From JBBROS01 sp038229135 (GTDB taxonomy: Bacteria > Pseudomonadota > Alphaproteobacteria > Acetobacterales > Acetobacteraceae), in NCBI GenBank assembly GCA_038229135.1, contig JBBROS010000017.1:1-64000 (forward strand): DNA of 64,000 nt. Reading direction: 5' to 3'. A program made the position numbers and the translations under genes. Every line of letters begins with the position of its first letter. The first letter of the stretch is position 1. Under the pieces are notes generated by a model, which saw only the letters and a program-made list of their open reading frames with translations, searched no databases and was not told where the DNA came from. Of this stretch, positions 31,986 to 40,737 are shown piece after piece.

Positions 31986-33224
31986 CTACGCCGCGGCGGC
32001 GTGCGGGGTTCCGAACAGGTCGGGCTGGGCGGGCTTCGGCGTGAGCCGGGCGCGAAGGGCGTCCGCGTCCAGCGTGGCGCCCGGCGTGTGGTCCGCGGTC
32101 ACGACGAAGGGCGCGATCTTGGCGACGGGCAGGCGGAGCCGGGCCAGGTCGTCCAGCCGGAGGCGGCGGTGGCGGCGGGCCTGGAGCAGGCGGTTGACCG
32201 TCTTCACGCCGAGGCCGGGGACGCGGAGGATGGCCTCACGCGGGGCGGTGTTGAGGTCCACGGGGAAGCGGGCTCGGTTCTGGAGCGCCCAGGCGAGCTT
32301 GGGGTCGATCGCGAGGTCGAGGTTGCCACCCGGGTCGAGGGCGATCTCGTCCTTGTCGAAATCGTAGAAGCGCAAAAGCCAGTCGGCCTGGTAGAGGCGG
32401 TGCTCGCGGACCAGGGGCGCGCGGGTGGGGGGCAGGGCGGCGCTCGCGTCCGGGATGGGGCTGAAGGCGCTGTAGTACACGCGCTTCAGGCCGTAACTGC
32501 CATACAGGTTCGTGCTGAGGTCCAGGATGTCGCGGTCCGTGCTTGCGTCGGCGCCTACGATCATTTGCGTGCTCTGCCCGGCGGGAGCGAAGCGGGGGGA
32601 GCGCTTCTCGGCGCGGGCCTCGTCGATGCGGAGGCGCATGCGGCCCATGGAGCGGCGGATGCCCTTCATGTCCTTCTCGGGGGCGAGCTGGGCGAGGCTG
32701 CTTTCCGTGGGCAGCTCCACGTTGATGCTGAGGCGGTCTGCGTAGCGTCCGGCTTCGGCCAGCAGCTCGGGGGAGGCGTCGGGGATGGTCTTCAGGTGGA
32801 TGTAGCCGCGGAAGCCGTGCTCCTCGCGCAGCAGCTTCGCCACGCGGATCACCTGCTCCATGGTGTAGTCGGGCGTGGAGATGATGCCGGAGCTGAGGAA
32901 CAGGCCCTCGATGCAGTTGCGGCGGTAGAAGCCGAGGGTGAGCGTCACGACCTCCTCGGGCGTGAAGCGGGCGCGGCGGACGGAGCTGCTGCGGCGGTTG
33001 ATGCAGTAGAGGCAGTCGAACACGCAGGAGTTGGTCAGCAGGATCTTGAGCAGGCTGATGCAGCGGCCATCCGGCGCGTAGGCGTGGCAGATGCCCATGC
33101 CCTCCGTGCTGCCGATGCCGAACGTCTTGCCCTCCGAGCTGCGGCGTGCCGTGCCGGAGCTGGCGCAGGAGGCATCGTATTTGGCCGCGTCGGCCAGGAT
33201 CTCGAGCTTCTGCAACAGGTCCAT
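31986..33224 (-). CDS. Radical SAM DNA-repair-associated protein (UdgX partner)
   Basis: A 412-residue protein: N-terminal KLEILADAAKYDASCASSGT, the radical SAM cluster in LLTNSCVFDCLYCINRRSSS (Cx3Cx2C near residue 68), SGIISTPDYTMEQ, LSINVELPTESSL, and a C-terminal helix-hairpin-helix LRVPGLGVKTVNRLLQARR near residue 335 suited to DNA binding. This is the putative DNA modification/repair radical SAM family always linked to the UDG/DUF4130 gene. Reaction unknown. ATG 33224; GAGACGTTCACCTT lies just upstream. Confidence 0.9.
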   Translation of the reverse strand: MDLLQKLEILADAAKYDASCASSGTARRSSEGKTFGIGSTEGMGICHAYAPDGRCISLLKILLTNSCVFDCLYCINRRSSSVRRARFTPEEVVTLTLGFYRRNCIEGLFLSSGIISTPDYTMEQVIRVAKLLREEHGFRGYIHLKTIPDASPELLAEAGRYADRLSINVELPTESSLAQLAPEKDMKGIRRSMGRMRLRIDEARAEKRSPRFAPAGQSTQMIVGADASTDRDILDLSTNLYGSYGLKRVYYSAFSPIPDASAALPPTRAPLVREHRLYQADWLLRFYDFDKDEIALDPGGNLDLAIDPKLAWALQNRARFPVDLNTAPREAILRVPGLGVKTVNRLLQARRHRRLRLDDLARLRLPVAKIAPFVVTADHTPGATLDADALRARLTPKPAQPDLFGTPHAAAA

Positions 33225-33302
33225 AAGGTGAACGTCTCCCACGCTGCAAGTGATTGCGCCAGGGTGATTTTCAATGTGGCCTGGGGTGCTTAAGGTGTTG
33301 TG

Positions 33303-35018
33303 ATGATCGATCCGTCCAATTACGCCGCCATCGAGGGCGCTTCTGCGCCGGCCTTTTCGCAGGATGGAAGGCGGTTGTTCTTCCTCCGGGGGGCCGGGCA
33401 GCAGCAGATCTGGGCGCTCGACCTGGTCACGCGGGAGGCGGTGCAGCTGACCTCGCATGACGAGCGGGTGGGCACGCTGCGGCGGGCACCGGGGGATGAC
33501 CGGGTGTCGTACACGATCGACGCCGGGGGAGATGAGCGGCACCAGGTGTGGCTGCTGGAGGACGGGGCGTCGCGGGCACTGACGAGCCACCCTGCGGTGG
33601 TGCACGGGCTGGGCGCGTGGTCCCCGGACGGGACGCGGCTGAGCCTGGCCGTGAACGACCGGGATGCGGCGCATTTCGACCTCGTGGCCCTCGAGGTGGC
33701 GACGGGCGCGCGCGAGCGGGTGCAGGAGGGGGTGCACGAGGCGGTCGCGGGGGGGTGGAGCGCGGACGGGCGCCTGCTGTTCGTGCAGGACCGGAACAGC
33801 GGGGACCAGCGGCCGTTCGTGGGCGGCGTGGCGGTGCCGCGGACGGGCCCGCTCCGGGCCACGAGCCTGCGTTGGGATGGCACCGGGCTGCTGGGGTTGA
33901 TCGAGCATGCGGGCTGGATGGCGCTGTGCCGGCTGGATCCGGCGACGGGTGCGGTCGAGCCCGAGTATGCGCCAGAGGCCGAGCTGGAGGCGTGGGCGCT
34001 GTCCGCCACCGGGCTGCTGGCAACAGTCGAGAATGACCGAGGGTTCACCGTCCTGCGGGTGGGGCAGCGCGGGGGCGAGCGGGCCGTGGTGGCGCTGCCG
34101 CCGGGGGTTGTGTCGGAGGTGACATGGTCGGCCGACGGGGGGCGGGTGGCCATTGCCTGGAGCGGGCCGGGGGAGCCCTCGCGCGTGTTCGTGTGGGAGG
34201 CGGGGCGGCTCGAGTGTGTGGTGGAGGTGCCGTGCGCGCTGCCCTTGACGGCGTTCGGGCTGGTGCAGTGGTCGAGCTTCGACGGGGCGACGATCCCGGG
34301 CTGGTATGCCGTGCCGCCTGGGCCGGCGCCGGCTGCCGGCTGGCCGAGCGTGGTGTGGGTGCATGGCGGCCCGGCGTCGCAGAGCCGCGCCAACTTCCGC
34401 CCGGACATGCAGGCGCTGGTGGCGCAGGGCTACGCGGTGCTGATGCCGAACGTGCGCGGCAGCACAGGCTATGGCCGGGCCTGGATGGATGCGGACGATG
34501 TGGAGCGGCGTCTGGACAGCGTGCGGGACCTGGCGGCCGGGCACGCCTGGCTGGTGGCGCAACCCGGCATCGACCCGGCGCGCGTGGCCGTCATGGGCCA
34601 GTCCTACGGCGGCTACATGGTGCTGGCCGCCATCACGGAGAACCCGGAGCTGTGGCGCTGCGCGATCGACTTCTACGGCATCGGCGATTTCGTCACGCTG
34701 CTGGACACCACCTCCGCGTATCGGCGGGCGCACCGGGCGACGGAGTATGGGGACCCGGTGCGGCACCGGGCGCTGTTCGACCGCATTTCGCCGTTGCGGC
34801 ACTTCGACCGGGTGCGCTGCCCGGTGCTGGCGCTGCACGGGCAGCGGGACCCGCGGGTGGGGTTCAGCGAGAGCGAGGCGGTGGTGGCGGCGCTGCGGGC
34901 GCGCGGGCTGCCGGTGGAGTTCGAGGTGTTCGACTATGCCGGGCACGGATTCCTGCGCGCGGCGGACCGGGCGCGGGCCTATGGCGCGGTGGGGCGGTTC
35001 CTGGCCGAGCATCTTTGA
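33303..35018 (+). CDS. S9 family peptidase (prolyl oligopeptidase type)
   Basis: A 571-residue protein with an N-terminal beta-propeller (repeated SPDGTRLSLAV/WSADGRLLFV/SADGGRVAIAW blades) and a C-terminal alpha/beta hydrolase. The nucleophile is in VMGQSYGGYM near residue 434, Asp in HGQRDPRVGFSE near 514 and His in DYAGHGFLRA near 547. No signal peptide, so cytosolic acylaminoacyl-peptidase/dipeptidyl-peptidase-like. GTG 33300 or ATG 33303 may be used. Coupled to the EamA gene by an overlapping TTGA. Confidence 0.88.
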   Translation: MIDPSNYAAIEGASAPAFSQDGRRLFFLRGAGQQQIWALDLVTREAVQLTSHDERVGTLRRAPGDDRVSYTIDAGGDERHQVWLLEDGASRALTSHPAVVHGLGAWSPDGTRLSLAVNDRDAAHFDLVALEVATGARERVQEGVHEAVAGGWSADGRLLFVQDRNSGDQRPFVGGVAVPRTGPLRATSLRWDGTGLLGLIEHAGWMALCRLDPATGAVEPEYAPEAELEAWALSATGLLATVENDRGFTVLRVGQRGGERAVVALPPGVVSEVTWSADGGRVAIAWSGPGEPSRVFVWEAGRLECVVEVPCALPLTAFGLVQWSSFDGATIPGWYAVPPGPAPAAGWPSVVWVHGGPASQSRANFRPDMQALVAQGYAVLMPNVRGSTGYGRAWMDADDVERRLDSVRDLAAGHAWLVAQPGIDPARVAVMGQSYGGYMVLAAITENPELWRCAIDFYGIGDFVTLLDTTSAYRRAHRATEYGDPVRHRALFDRISPLRHFDRVRCPVLALHGQRDPRVGFSESEAVVAALRARGLPVEFEVFDYAGHGFLRAADRARAYGAVGRFLAEHL

Positions 35019-35917
35019 TCCCGAGGCTGTTCGGGCGCTTCTGGGACAGCGGGCCGGCCGTGTTGGCCGTGTGCATGCTGTTCTGGGCGGGATCTGTCGT
35101 TACCGGGCGGGCGGCGGCCGAGCAGATCCCGCCTGCTTTGTTCACCGCGGCACGGTGGGCCGGGGCGCTGGCGCTGGCGCTGCCCTTCGCGTGGCGGCAT
35201 GTGCGGGCGGATGCGGCGGCGCTGCTCGGGCGGTGGTGGCTGCCGGTGGCGCTCGGGCTGCTGGGCGTGGTGACGTACAACAGCCTCGTCTACCGGGGGC
35301 TGCACGACACGACGGCGGTGAACGCGCTGCTGCTGCAATCGGCGACGCCGGTGCTGATCCTGGTGGCGGCGTTCGTGCTGTTCGGGGAGCGGCCGGGGTG
35401 GCGCCAGGTGGGGGGCATCCTGGTGTCGGCGATGGGCGTGGGGGTGATCGCGGCGGAGGGCTCGCTCGAGGTGCTGCGGCACCTGCGGTTCAACCCCGGG
35501 GACGCGCTGGTGCTGGCTGCGGTGGCGAGCTACGCGCTGTATTCGGCACTGCTTCGGCTGCGCCCGGCGGTGCATCCGCTGAGCCTGCTGGTGGCGAGCA
35601 TGGCGGCCGGGATGGTGGTGCTGGTGCCGCTGGCGGGGGCCGAGGCTGCGGGCGGGGCGCGGATGGTGGTGACGGGGCTGAGCGTGGCGTGCCTGGGCTA
35701 CGCGATGGTGTTCCCGGCGTTCCTCGCCTACTTGCTGTATAACCGAGGTGTGGAACTGACGGGGGCCACGCGGGCCGGGCAGTACCTGCATCTGATGCCG
35801 GCCTTCGGGCTGGGGCTGGCGGTGTTGGCGCTGGGGGAGCGGCTGCATCCGTTCCATGCGGCCGGGATGGCGCTGATCGGGGCCGGGCTTTGGCTGGCGG
35901 AGCCGCGGCGGGGTTAG
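35015..35917 (+). CDS. EamA/DMT family transporter
   Basis: A 300-residue membrane protein with ten predicted helices in two EamA repeats (PAVLAVCMLFWAGSVVTGR; LLQSATPVLILVAAFVLFGE; FLAYLLYNRGVELTGATRAG). These carry drugs or metabolites; the substrate is unknown. The only start before the first helix is TTG 35015, which overlaps the TGA of the peptidase gene, so translation is likely coupled. Confidence 0.85.
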   Translation: MIPRLFGRFWDSGPAVLAVCMLFWAGSVVTGRAAAEQIPPALFTAARWAGALALALPFAWRHVRADAAALLGRWWLPVALGLLGVVTYNSLVYRGLHDTTAVNALLLQSATPVLILVAAFVLFGERPGWRQVGGILVSAMGVGVIAAEGSLEVLRHLRFNPGDALVLAAVASYALYSALLRLRPAVHPLSLLVASMAAGMVVLVPLAGAEAAGGARMVVTGLSVACLGYAMVFPAFLAYLLYNRGVELTGATRAGQYLHLMPAFGLGLAVLALGERLHPFHAAGMALIGAGLWLAEPRRG

Positions 35918-35946
35918 ATCGTCCCGAGGACACGGCGCTCTCGGCA

Positions 35947-35984
35947 CCCCCTCCCCCGGCCCCTGCTCGCACGGGGAGGGGGGA
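35947..35984. repeat. C-run/G-run palindromic element
   Basis: ccccctcccccggcccctgc followed by tcgcacggggaggggg: the same hairpin type as at 38662 and 30461, between the convergent EamA and ftsK genes. Likely serves as a terminator for both. Confidence 0.55.
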
Positions 35985-35990
35985 AGCGGG

Positions 35991-38546
35991 TCAATCGTCG
36001 TCCCGCGTGACCCGGGTCAGCACTTCGCGTTTGCCCACGTGGTTGGCGGCGCTGACGATGCCTTCGCGTTCGAGCTGGTCCATGAGCTTGGCGGCGCGGT
36101 TGTAGCCGATGGAGAGGTGGCGCTGGATGAAGCTGGTGCTTGCCTTGCCTTCGCGGGCGACGATGGCGACGGCCTGGTCGAAGAGGCCTTTTTCGCCTTC
36201 GGAGGCGCCGGCGATGCCGGAGAGGGCCGGGTTGGCGCCTTCGTCGGCGTCGCCTTCGGTCACTTCCTCGTCGTAGGCGGGTTCGGCCTGGTTGCGGAGG
36301 AACTGGACGATGTCCTCCACCTCGCGGTCCGCCACGAAGGGGCCGTGGACGCGGGCGATGCGGCCGCCTCCGACCATGTGGAGCAGGTCGCCTTGGCCCA
36401 GCAGCTGTTCGGCGCCTTGTTCGCCGAGGATGGTGCGGCTGTCGAACTTGCTGATGACCTGGAAGCTGATGCGCGTCGGGAAGTTGGCCTTGATGGTGCC
36501 GGTGATGACGTCCACCGAGGGGCGCTGGGTGGCCATGATGACGTGGATGCCAGCGGCACGGGCCATCTGCGCGAGGCGCTGGACTGCGGCCTCGACCTCC
36601 TTGCCGGCGACCATCATGAGGTCCGCCATCTCGTCGATGACGACCACGATGTAGGGCAGCGGCTTGAGGGCGAGGGGTTGTTCCTCGAAGACGGGCTTGC
36701 CGGTTTCGGAGTCGAACCCGGTCTGCACCCGGCGGGTGACGACCTCGCCGCGGGAGAGCGCGTCCGTCACGCGGTCGTTGTAGCCTTGGACGTTGCGCAC
36801 ACCGAGCTGGCTCATGGCGCGGTAGCGGCGCTCCATCTCGCGGGTGGTCCATTTGAGCGCCGTCACGGCCTTGGCGGGTTCCGTCACGACCGGGGCGAGG
36901 AGGTGCGGGATGCCCTCGTAGACGCTGAGCTCGAGCATCTTGGGGTCGATCATGATGAGGCGGCACTGGTCGGGGCTGAGGCGGTAGAGGATGGACAGGA
37001 TCATGGCGTTGATCCCGACCGACTTGCCGCTGCCTGTGGTGCCCGCGATGAGGAGGTGGGGCATGCGGGCGAGGTCTGCGATGACGGGGGTGCCGCCGAT
37101 GTCCTTGCCCAGGGCCAACGCCAGCTTGCCGGGGTGGCCGCGCCAGTCCTCGGAGCCGAGCAGCTCGCTGAGGAAGACCGTCTCGCGCGTGGCGTTCGGC
37201 ACCTCGATGCCGATGACGTTGCGGCCCGGCACGGTGGCGATGCGGACCGCCGTCACGCTGAGCGAGCGGGCCACGTCGTCCGCCAGGCCGATCACGCGGG
37301 CGCTGCGGATGCCTGGGGCAGGCTCCAGCTCATAGAGGGTGACGACGGGGCCGGGGCGGATCTCGCGGATGGCGCCCTGGACGCCGTAATCGGAGAGGAC
37401 GGATTCCAGCAGGCGGGCATTGGCCTGTAGCGCCTCCTCGCTCGGGCCGGAGTCGGCACGGCGCGGGGCGGGCTTGAGCAGGTTGAGCGGCGGGTATTGC
37501 CACCCGTTCTCCACGAGCGGGAGCGAGGCTTGCCCCGGGATGGTCGGGCGGCGCGGCAGGGTGCGGTTACGGGTCGCGGCGGGCGGGGGCGGGGCGGCGA
37601 GGGTCGGCGCGTCCTCGTCGTCGAAGGCCACGGCGGGCGACTCGCCGGTCGACTCTCCGGTCGACTCTCCGGGCGCCTCTGCTGGCGGCCTTGCGGGGCG
37701 GGGCGGAGACGTGGCCTCGGCCTCGCGTGCCACGGCGCGAGCGAGCGGGCCCGAGGGGCGGAGGGTGGGCTCGTCGTGCGCCTCGTCCTCGCGCCGGGCG
37801 CGGCGTCGGCTGAATGCGGCGGCGAGCCAGCCGCCAGCGGCGCTGGCGAGAGCACCGAGGGAGAGGGCGTGTCGCGGCTCGGGCTCGGGCTCGTACTCGG
37901 GTGGCGGGCCGGGGCTGCGCCGGGCGGTGACGAACCGGGCGGAGGTGCGCGCGGCGGCGACGGTGCCGGAGCTGGCGGCGCGCCACTCTCGGGCGGTGAG
38001 GCCGAGGGTGAACCAGGTGAACACGAGCGCGAGCAGGGCGGTGGCGCCGAGGGCGGCGAGCGGGCCGAGCGGGCCGACGAGCGCGGTGCCGGCGCTGCTG
38101 GCGGAGGTGGCCAGGATACGGCCGATGGCACCGCCCGGCCCGGCCGCAGGGGCGCCGAACCGCGCGAGCTCCGCGGGGAGCGGCAGGGCCGCGAGCAGGC
38201 ATGCGAGGGCCGGGAGGGCCAGGAGCAGGCAGACGAGGCGCGCGGCGAGGCGCAGGGGCCGGTCCGTGGCGGTGCGGTAGGCCCAGGCGAGCAGGGCAGC
38301 GACGGTGACGCCCGAGGCGATGCCGAAATACTGGATCAGCAGGTCGGCCGCCATGGCGCCGGGCGGGCCGAGCATGTTACTGACGGGGCGGGCCGTCGCG
38401 GTGTTGAGCGACGGGTCCTGCGGATTGTAGGTGGCGAGTGCCACGGCCAGGGCCAAGCCGAGCACGGCGGTGGCGAGCCCGGCCAGGTGCGCGAGGCGCT
38501 GGCGGATCAGGCTGCGGATGGTCGGCGAGGCGAAGGTGGCGGCCAT
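35991..38546 (-). CDS. ftsK: DNA translocase FtsK
   Basis: An 851-residue division-linked DNA pump. Four membrane helices lie in the first ~190 residues, then a Pro/Glu-rich linker (residues about 190-340) with a 12-base repeat (STGE, 37641-37676). The motor has Walker A GTTGSGKS near residue 500, Walker B in LPYIVVVIDEMADLMM, and the family blocks PHLLAPVVTEPAKA and ATQRPSVDVITG. The C-terminal gamma winged helix (TSFIQRHLSIGYNRAAKLMD) reads KOPS. Length is in the FtsK range. Convergent with the EamA gene. Confidence 0.95.
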   Translation of the reverse strand: MAATFASPTIRSLIRQRLAHLAGLATAVLGLALAVALATYNPQDPSLNTATARPVSNMLGPPGAMAADLLIQYFGIASGVTVAALLAWAYRTATDRPLRLAARLVCLLLALPALACLLAALPLPAELARFGAPAAGPGGAIGRILATSASSAGTALVGPLGPLAALGATALLALVFTWFTLGLTAREWRAASSGTVAAARTSARFVTARRSPGPPPEYEPEPEPRHALSLGALASAAGGWLAAAFSRRRARREDEAHDEPTLRPSGPLARAVAREAEATSPPRPARPPAEAPGESTGESTGESPAVAFDDEDAPTLAAPPPPAATRNRTLPRRPTIPGQASLPLVENGWQYPPLNLLKPAPRRADSGPSEEALQANARLLESVLSDYGVQGAIREIRPGPVVTLYELEPAPGIRSARVIGLADDVARSLSVTAVRIATVPGRNVIGIEVPNATRETVFLSELLGSEDWRGHPGKLALALGKDIGGTPVIADLARMPHLLIAGTTGSGKSVGINAMILSILYRLSPDQCRLIMIDPKMLELSVYEGIPHLLAPVVTEPAKAVTALKWTTREMERRYRAMSQLGVRNVQGYNDRVTDALSRGEVVTRRVQTGFDSETGKPVFEEQPLALKPLPYIVVVIDEMADLMMVAGKEVEAAVQRLAQMARAAGIHVIMATQRPSVDVITGTIKANFPTRISFQVISKFDSRTILGEQGAEQLLGQGDLLHMVGGGRIARVHGPFVADREVEDIVQFLRNQAEPAYDEEVTEGDADEGANPALSGIAGASEGEKGLFDQAVAIVAREGKASTSFIQRHLSIGYNRAAKLMDQLEREGIVSAANHVGKREVLTRVTRDDD
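37641..37676. repeat. 12-bp tandem repeat in the ftsK linker
   Basis: ctcgccggtcga, ctctccggtcga and ctctccgggcgc in succession encode GES/TGES repeats in the FtsK linker. Confidence 0.7.
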
Positions 38547-38609
38547 GTTTGCGCCTGTTCAGGGTGTTGGGACGTTATCCTGAACGAGGGCGGGAGGACA
38601 ATGACGAAG

Positions 38610-38632
38610 GGAGCGGCCTTGCGAGCCGCTCC
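38610..38632 (-). terminator. Hairpin downstream of amtB
   Basis: An 8-bp stem ggagcggc/gccgctcc with a 7-base loop (38618-38624) lies about 100 bases past the amtB stop on its downstream side. The second palindromic repeat at 38662 is closer. No strong T run, so weak support. Confidence 0.35.
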
Positions 38633-38661
38633 CCCTACACTTCCAAGATTAGGCCTGCCGG

Positions 38662-38700
38662 CCCCCCTCCCCCAACCCCTCCCGCAAGGGGAGGGGGGAA
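38662..38700. repeat. C-run/G-run palindromic element after amtB
   Basis: cccccctcccccaacccctc then ccgcaaggggaggggggaa folds as a hairpin with a gcaa loop, about 33 bases past the amtB stop. Same family as the elements at 12848, 22773, 30461 and 35947. Confidence 0.6.
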
Positions 38701-38733
38701 GGGGAGGGGGGGAGGAAGAGGCCCGGCCGAGCG

Positions 38734-40122
38734 CTAGCCCAGGCGTTCGCCGTGGAGGATCACGTCGAGGCCTTCGCGCTCCTCGTCCTCGTTGACGCGG
38801 AGGCCGACGATGACGTCCACGATCTTCAGCAGGACGAAGGTGCCGATGGCGCTGAACGCGACGGTGATGGCCACTGCGTAGACCTGGCTCATCAGCAGGG
38901 CCGTGCCGCCGAAGTAGAGGCCTTCGGGCTTGTCCGTGGTCGCGGACAGCGGGCCATAGGCGAAGACGCCGGTGAGCAGCGCGCCGATGATGCCGCCCAC
39001 GCCGTGGACGCCGAACGCATCGAGGCTGTCGTCGTAGCCGAGCATGTGCTTCAGCGCCGTTGCCGACCAGAAGCACACCACGCCGGCAACGAGGCCGATG
39101 ATCAGTGCCGGCCCCGGCAACACGAAGCCCGACGCCGGGGTGATGGCGACGAGGCCCGCGACGGCGCCCGAGATGACGCCGAGCACGGAGGGCTTGCCCT
39201 TCGTGACCCATTCGGCGAACAGCCAGCCGAGGGCTGCCGCTGCGGTGGCGATCTGCGTGACCGTCATCGCCATGCCCGCGCGGCCGTTCGCGCCCAGCGC
39301 CGACCCGGCGTTGAACCCGAACCAGCCCACCCAGAGCAGCGCCGCGCCGATGACGGCGAAGGCCAGGTTGAACGGGCTCATGTTGTCCGTGCCGTAGCCG
39401 ACGCGCTTGCCGAGCACGAGCGCGCAGACGAGGCCAGCCACGCCCGCGTTGATGTGCACCACGGTGCCGCCCGCGAAGTCGATGGCGCCGAAATCGGCCG
39501 AGATGAAGCCGAGCGGGTTGAACACCCAATGGGCGACGGGCGCGTAGATCAGGATCGACCAGAGGCCCATGAACAGCATCATCGCCGAGAACTTCATGCG
39601 GTCGGCGAAGGCGCCGGCGATGAGGGCGGGCGTGATGATGGCGAACGTCATCTGGAACATCATGAAGACGCTCTCGGGGATGGTCGTCGCCGAAGCGGCG
39701 TCGGTGCCGGCCGCGAGCGTGAAGGGCTTGTCCCAATTGGTGGCGAGGCCATTCAGAAGCACGCGGGAGAAGTCGCCGATCCACTTGTTGCCGTTGGTGA
39801 AGGCGAGGCTGTAGCCGACGAACATCCACAGCACGGTGACGAGGGCGCAGACGCTGAAGGACTGCATCATGGTGGCGAGCACGTTCTTCTTGCGGACCAT
39901 GCCGGCGTAGAAGAGGGCGAGGCCCGGGATGGTCATCATGAGCACGAGGGCGGTGGAGGCGAGCATCCACGCCGTGTCGCCGCTGTCGATCTTGGCCTCC
40001 GCGGCGGCTGCGGCCGGGGCGGCGGCTTCGGCGGCCGGGGCGCCTGCGGTCTGGGCGAGGACGGGGAGGGCCAGCAGCACGAGCGGCAGCGTCCAGAGCC
40101 CCATGCGGGCAAGTCGGTTCAT
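38734..40122 (-). CDS. amtB: Ammonium transporter
   Basis: A 462-residue protein with a signal sequence (MGLWTLPLVLLALPVLAQ), a short Ala-rich stretch and 11 membrane helices: DTAWMLASTALVLMMTIPGL, ALFYAGMVRKKNVL, NPLGFISADFGAIDFAGG, VHINAGVAGLVCAL and the late GVHGVGGIIGALLTGVFA with a pore His. ATG 40122 (MNRLARMG) is preferred over ATG 40140 because AAAGGA lies nine bases before it. Follows glnK within 25 bases, the classic glnK-amtB pair, where uridylylation-controlled GlnK gates AmtB. Confidence 0.95.
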   Translation of the reverse strand: MNRLARMGLWTLPLVLLALPVLAQTAGAPAAEAAAPAAAAAEAKIDSGDTAWMLASTALVLMMTIPGLALFYAGMVRKKNVLATMMQSFSVCALVTVLWMFVGYSLAFTNGNKWIGDFSRVLLNGLATNWDKPFTLAAGTDAASATTIPESVFMMFQMTFAIITPALIAGAFADRMKFSAMMLFMGLWSILIYAPVAHWVFNPLGFISADFGAIDFAGGTVVHINAGVAGLVCALVLGKRVGYGTDNMSPFNLAFAVIGAALLWVGWFGFNAGSALGANGRAGMAMTVTQIATAAAALGWLFAEWVTKGKPSVLGVISGAVAGLVAITPASGFVLPGPALIIGLVAGVVCFWSATALKHMLGYDDSLDAFGVHGVGGIIGALLTGVFAYGPLSATTDKPEGLYFGGTALLMSQVYAVAITVAFSAIGTFVLLKIVDVIVGLRVNEDEEREGLDVILHGERLG

Positions 40123-40144
40123 CGAGTGAAGTCCTTTCATGGAT

Positions 40145-40483
40145 CTAGAGCGCTTCGGCGTCGGTTTCGCCGGTGCGGATGCGGATGGCGCGGCCGATGT
40201 CCATGACGAAGATCTTGCCGTCGCCGATCTTGCCGGTGTGGGCGGCTTTCATGATGGCTTCCACGACCTGCTCGACGAGTTCGGCCGTGACGGCGACTTC
40301 CACTTTGACCTTGGGCAGGAAGTTCACGTGGTATTCGGCGCCGCGATAGATCTCGGTCTGGCCCTTCTGGCGGCCGAAGCCCTTGACTTCGCTGACGGTC
40401 AGGCCCTGGACGCCGAGCGGGGTGAGCGCCTCGCGGACGTCGTCCAGCTTGAAGGGTTTGATGATGGCCATCACGAGCTTCAT
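40145..40483 (-). CDS. glnK: Nitrogen regulatory protein P-II (GlnK)
   Basis: A 112-residue PII protein: MKLVMAIIKPFKLDDVREAL, the T-loop RGAEYHVNFLPK with the uridylylated Tyr (about residue 51), and the C-terminal IGDGKIFVMDIGRAIRIRTGE signature. It signals 2-oxoglutarate, glutamine and ATP/ADP status. It is called GlnK rather than GlnB because it directly precedes amtB. AAAGAGGAC precedes ATG 40483. Confidence 0.94.
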   Translation of the reverse strand: MKLVMAIIKPFKLDDVREALTPLGVQGLTVSEVKGFGRQKGQTEIYRGAEYHVNFLPKVKVEVAVTAELVEQVVEAIMKAAHTGKIGDGKIFVMDIGRAIRIRTGETDAEAL

Positions 40484-40557
40484 CGATGCGTCCTCTTTCC
40501 AATTCCGGGCCGGGCGCTACATCCTCGAGGAAAAGCGGGGTCGGCTTCTCTGGTCCT

Positions 40558-40573
40558 TTCAAGAAGCGTGCCG
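40558..40573 (-). promoter_or_regulatory. Possible sigma-54 promoter upstream of glnK
   Basis: On the minus strand CGGCACGCTTCTTGAA is close to the -24/-12 consensus (GGCACG then TTG at correct spacing) but has A instead of the highly conserved C at -12. It is about 75 bases before glnK, as expected for nitrogen control. Apart from this and a 6-bp-arm inverted repeat at 40681-40698, nothing else stands out in 40484-40737. Confidence 0.25.
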
Positions 40574-40737
40574 CAGGATGTCAGGCCTGGGTGAGCGGGT
40601 ATGGCCGCGTGTCCCCGTCGGCGCGAGGCACGGCGGGCGGATGAGGCTGCCCATTGCTTGGGCAGGCTCACGGTGGCGTGAGTGGCTTTTGTGCCACTCT
40701 CGGGTGCACAGGTTTTAGGCAGAAGCGGGAGAGCGGA

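Noticed and set aside
40681..40698. AGTGGCTTTTGTGCCACT, considered as a sigma-54 promoter (TGGCAC on the minus strand)
   Set aside because: The following bases do not place GC at the required ten-base spacing; it is only a 6-bp-arm inverted repeat.
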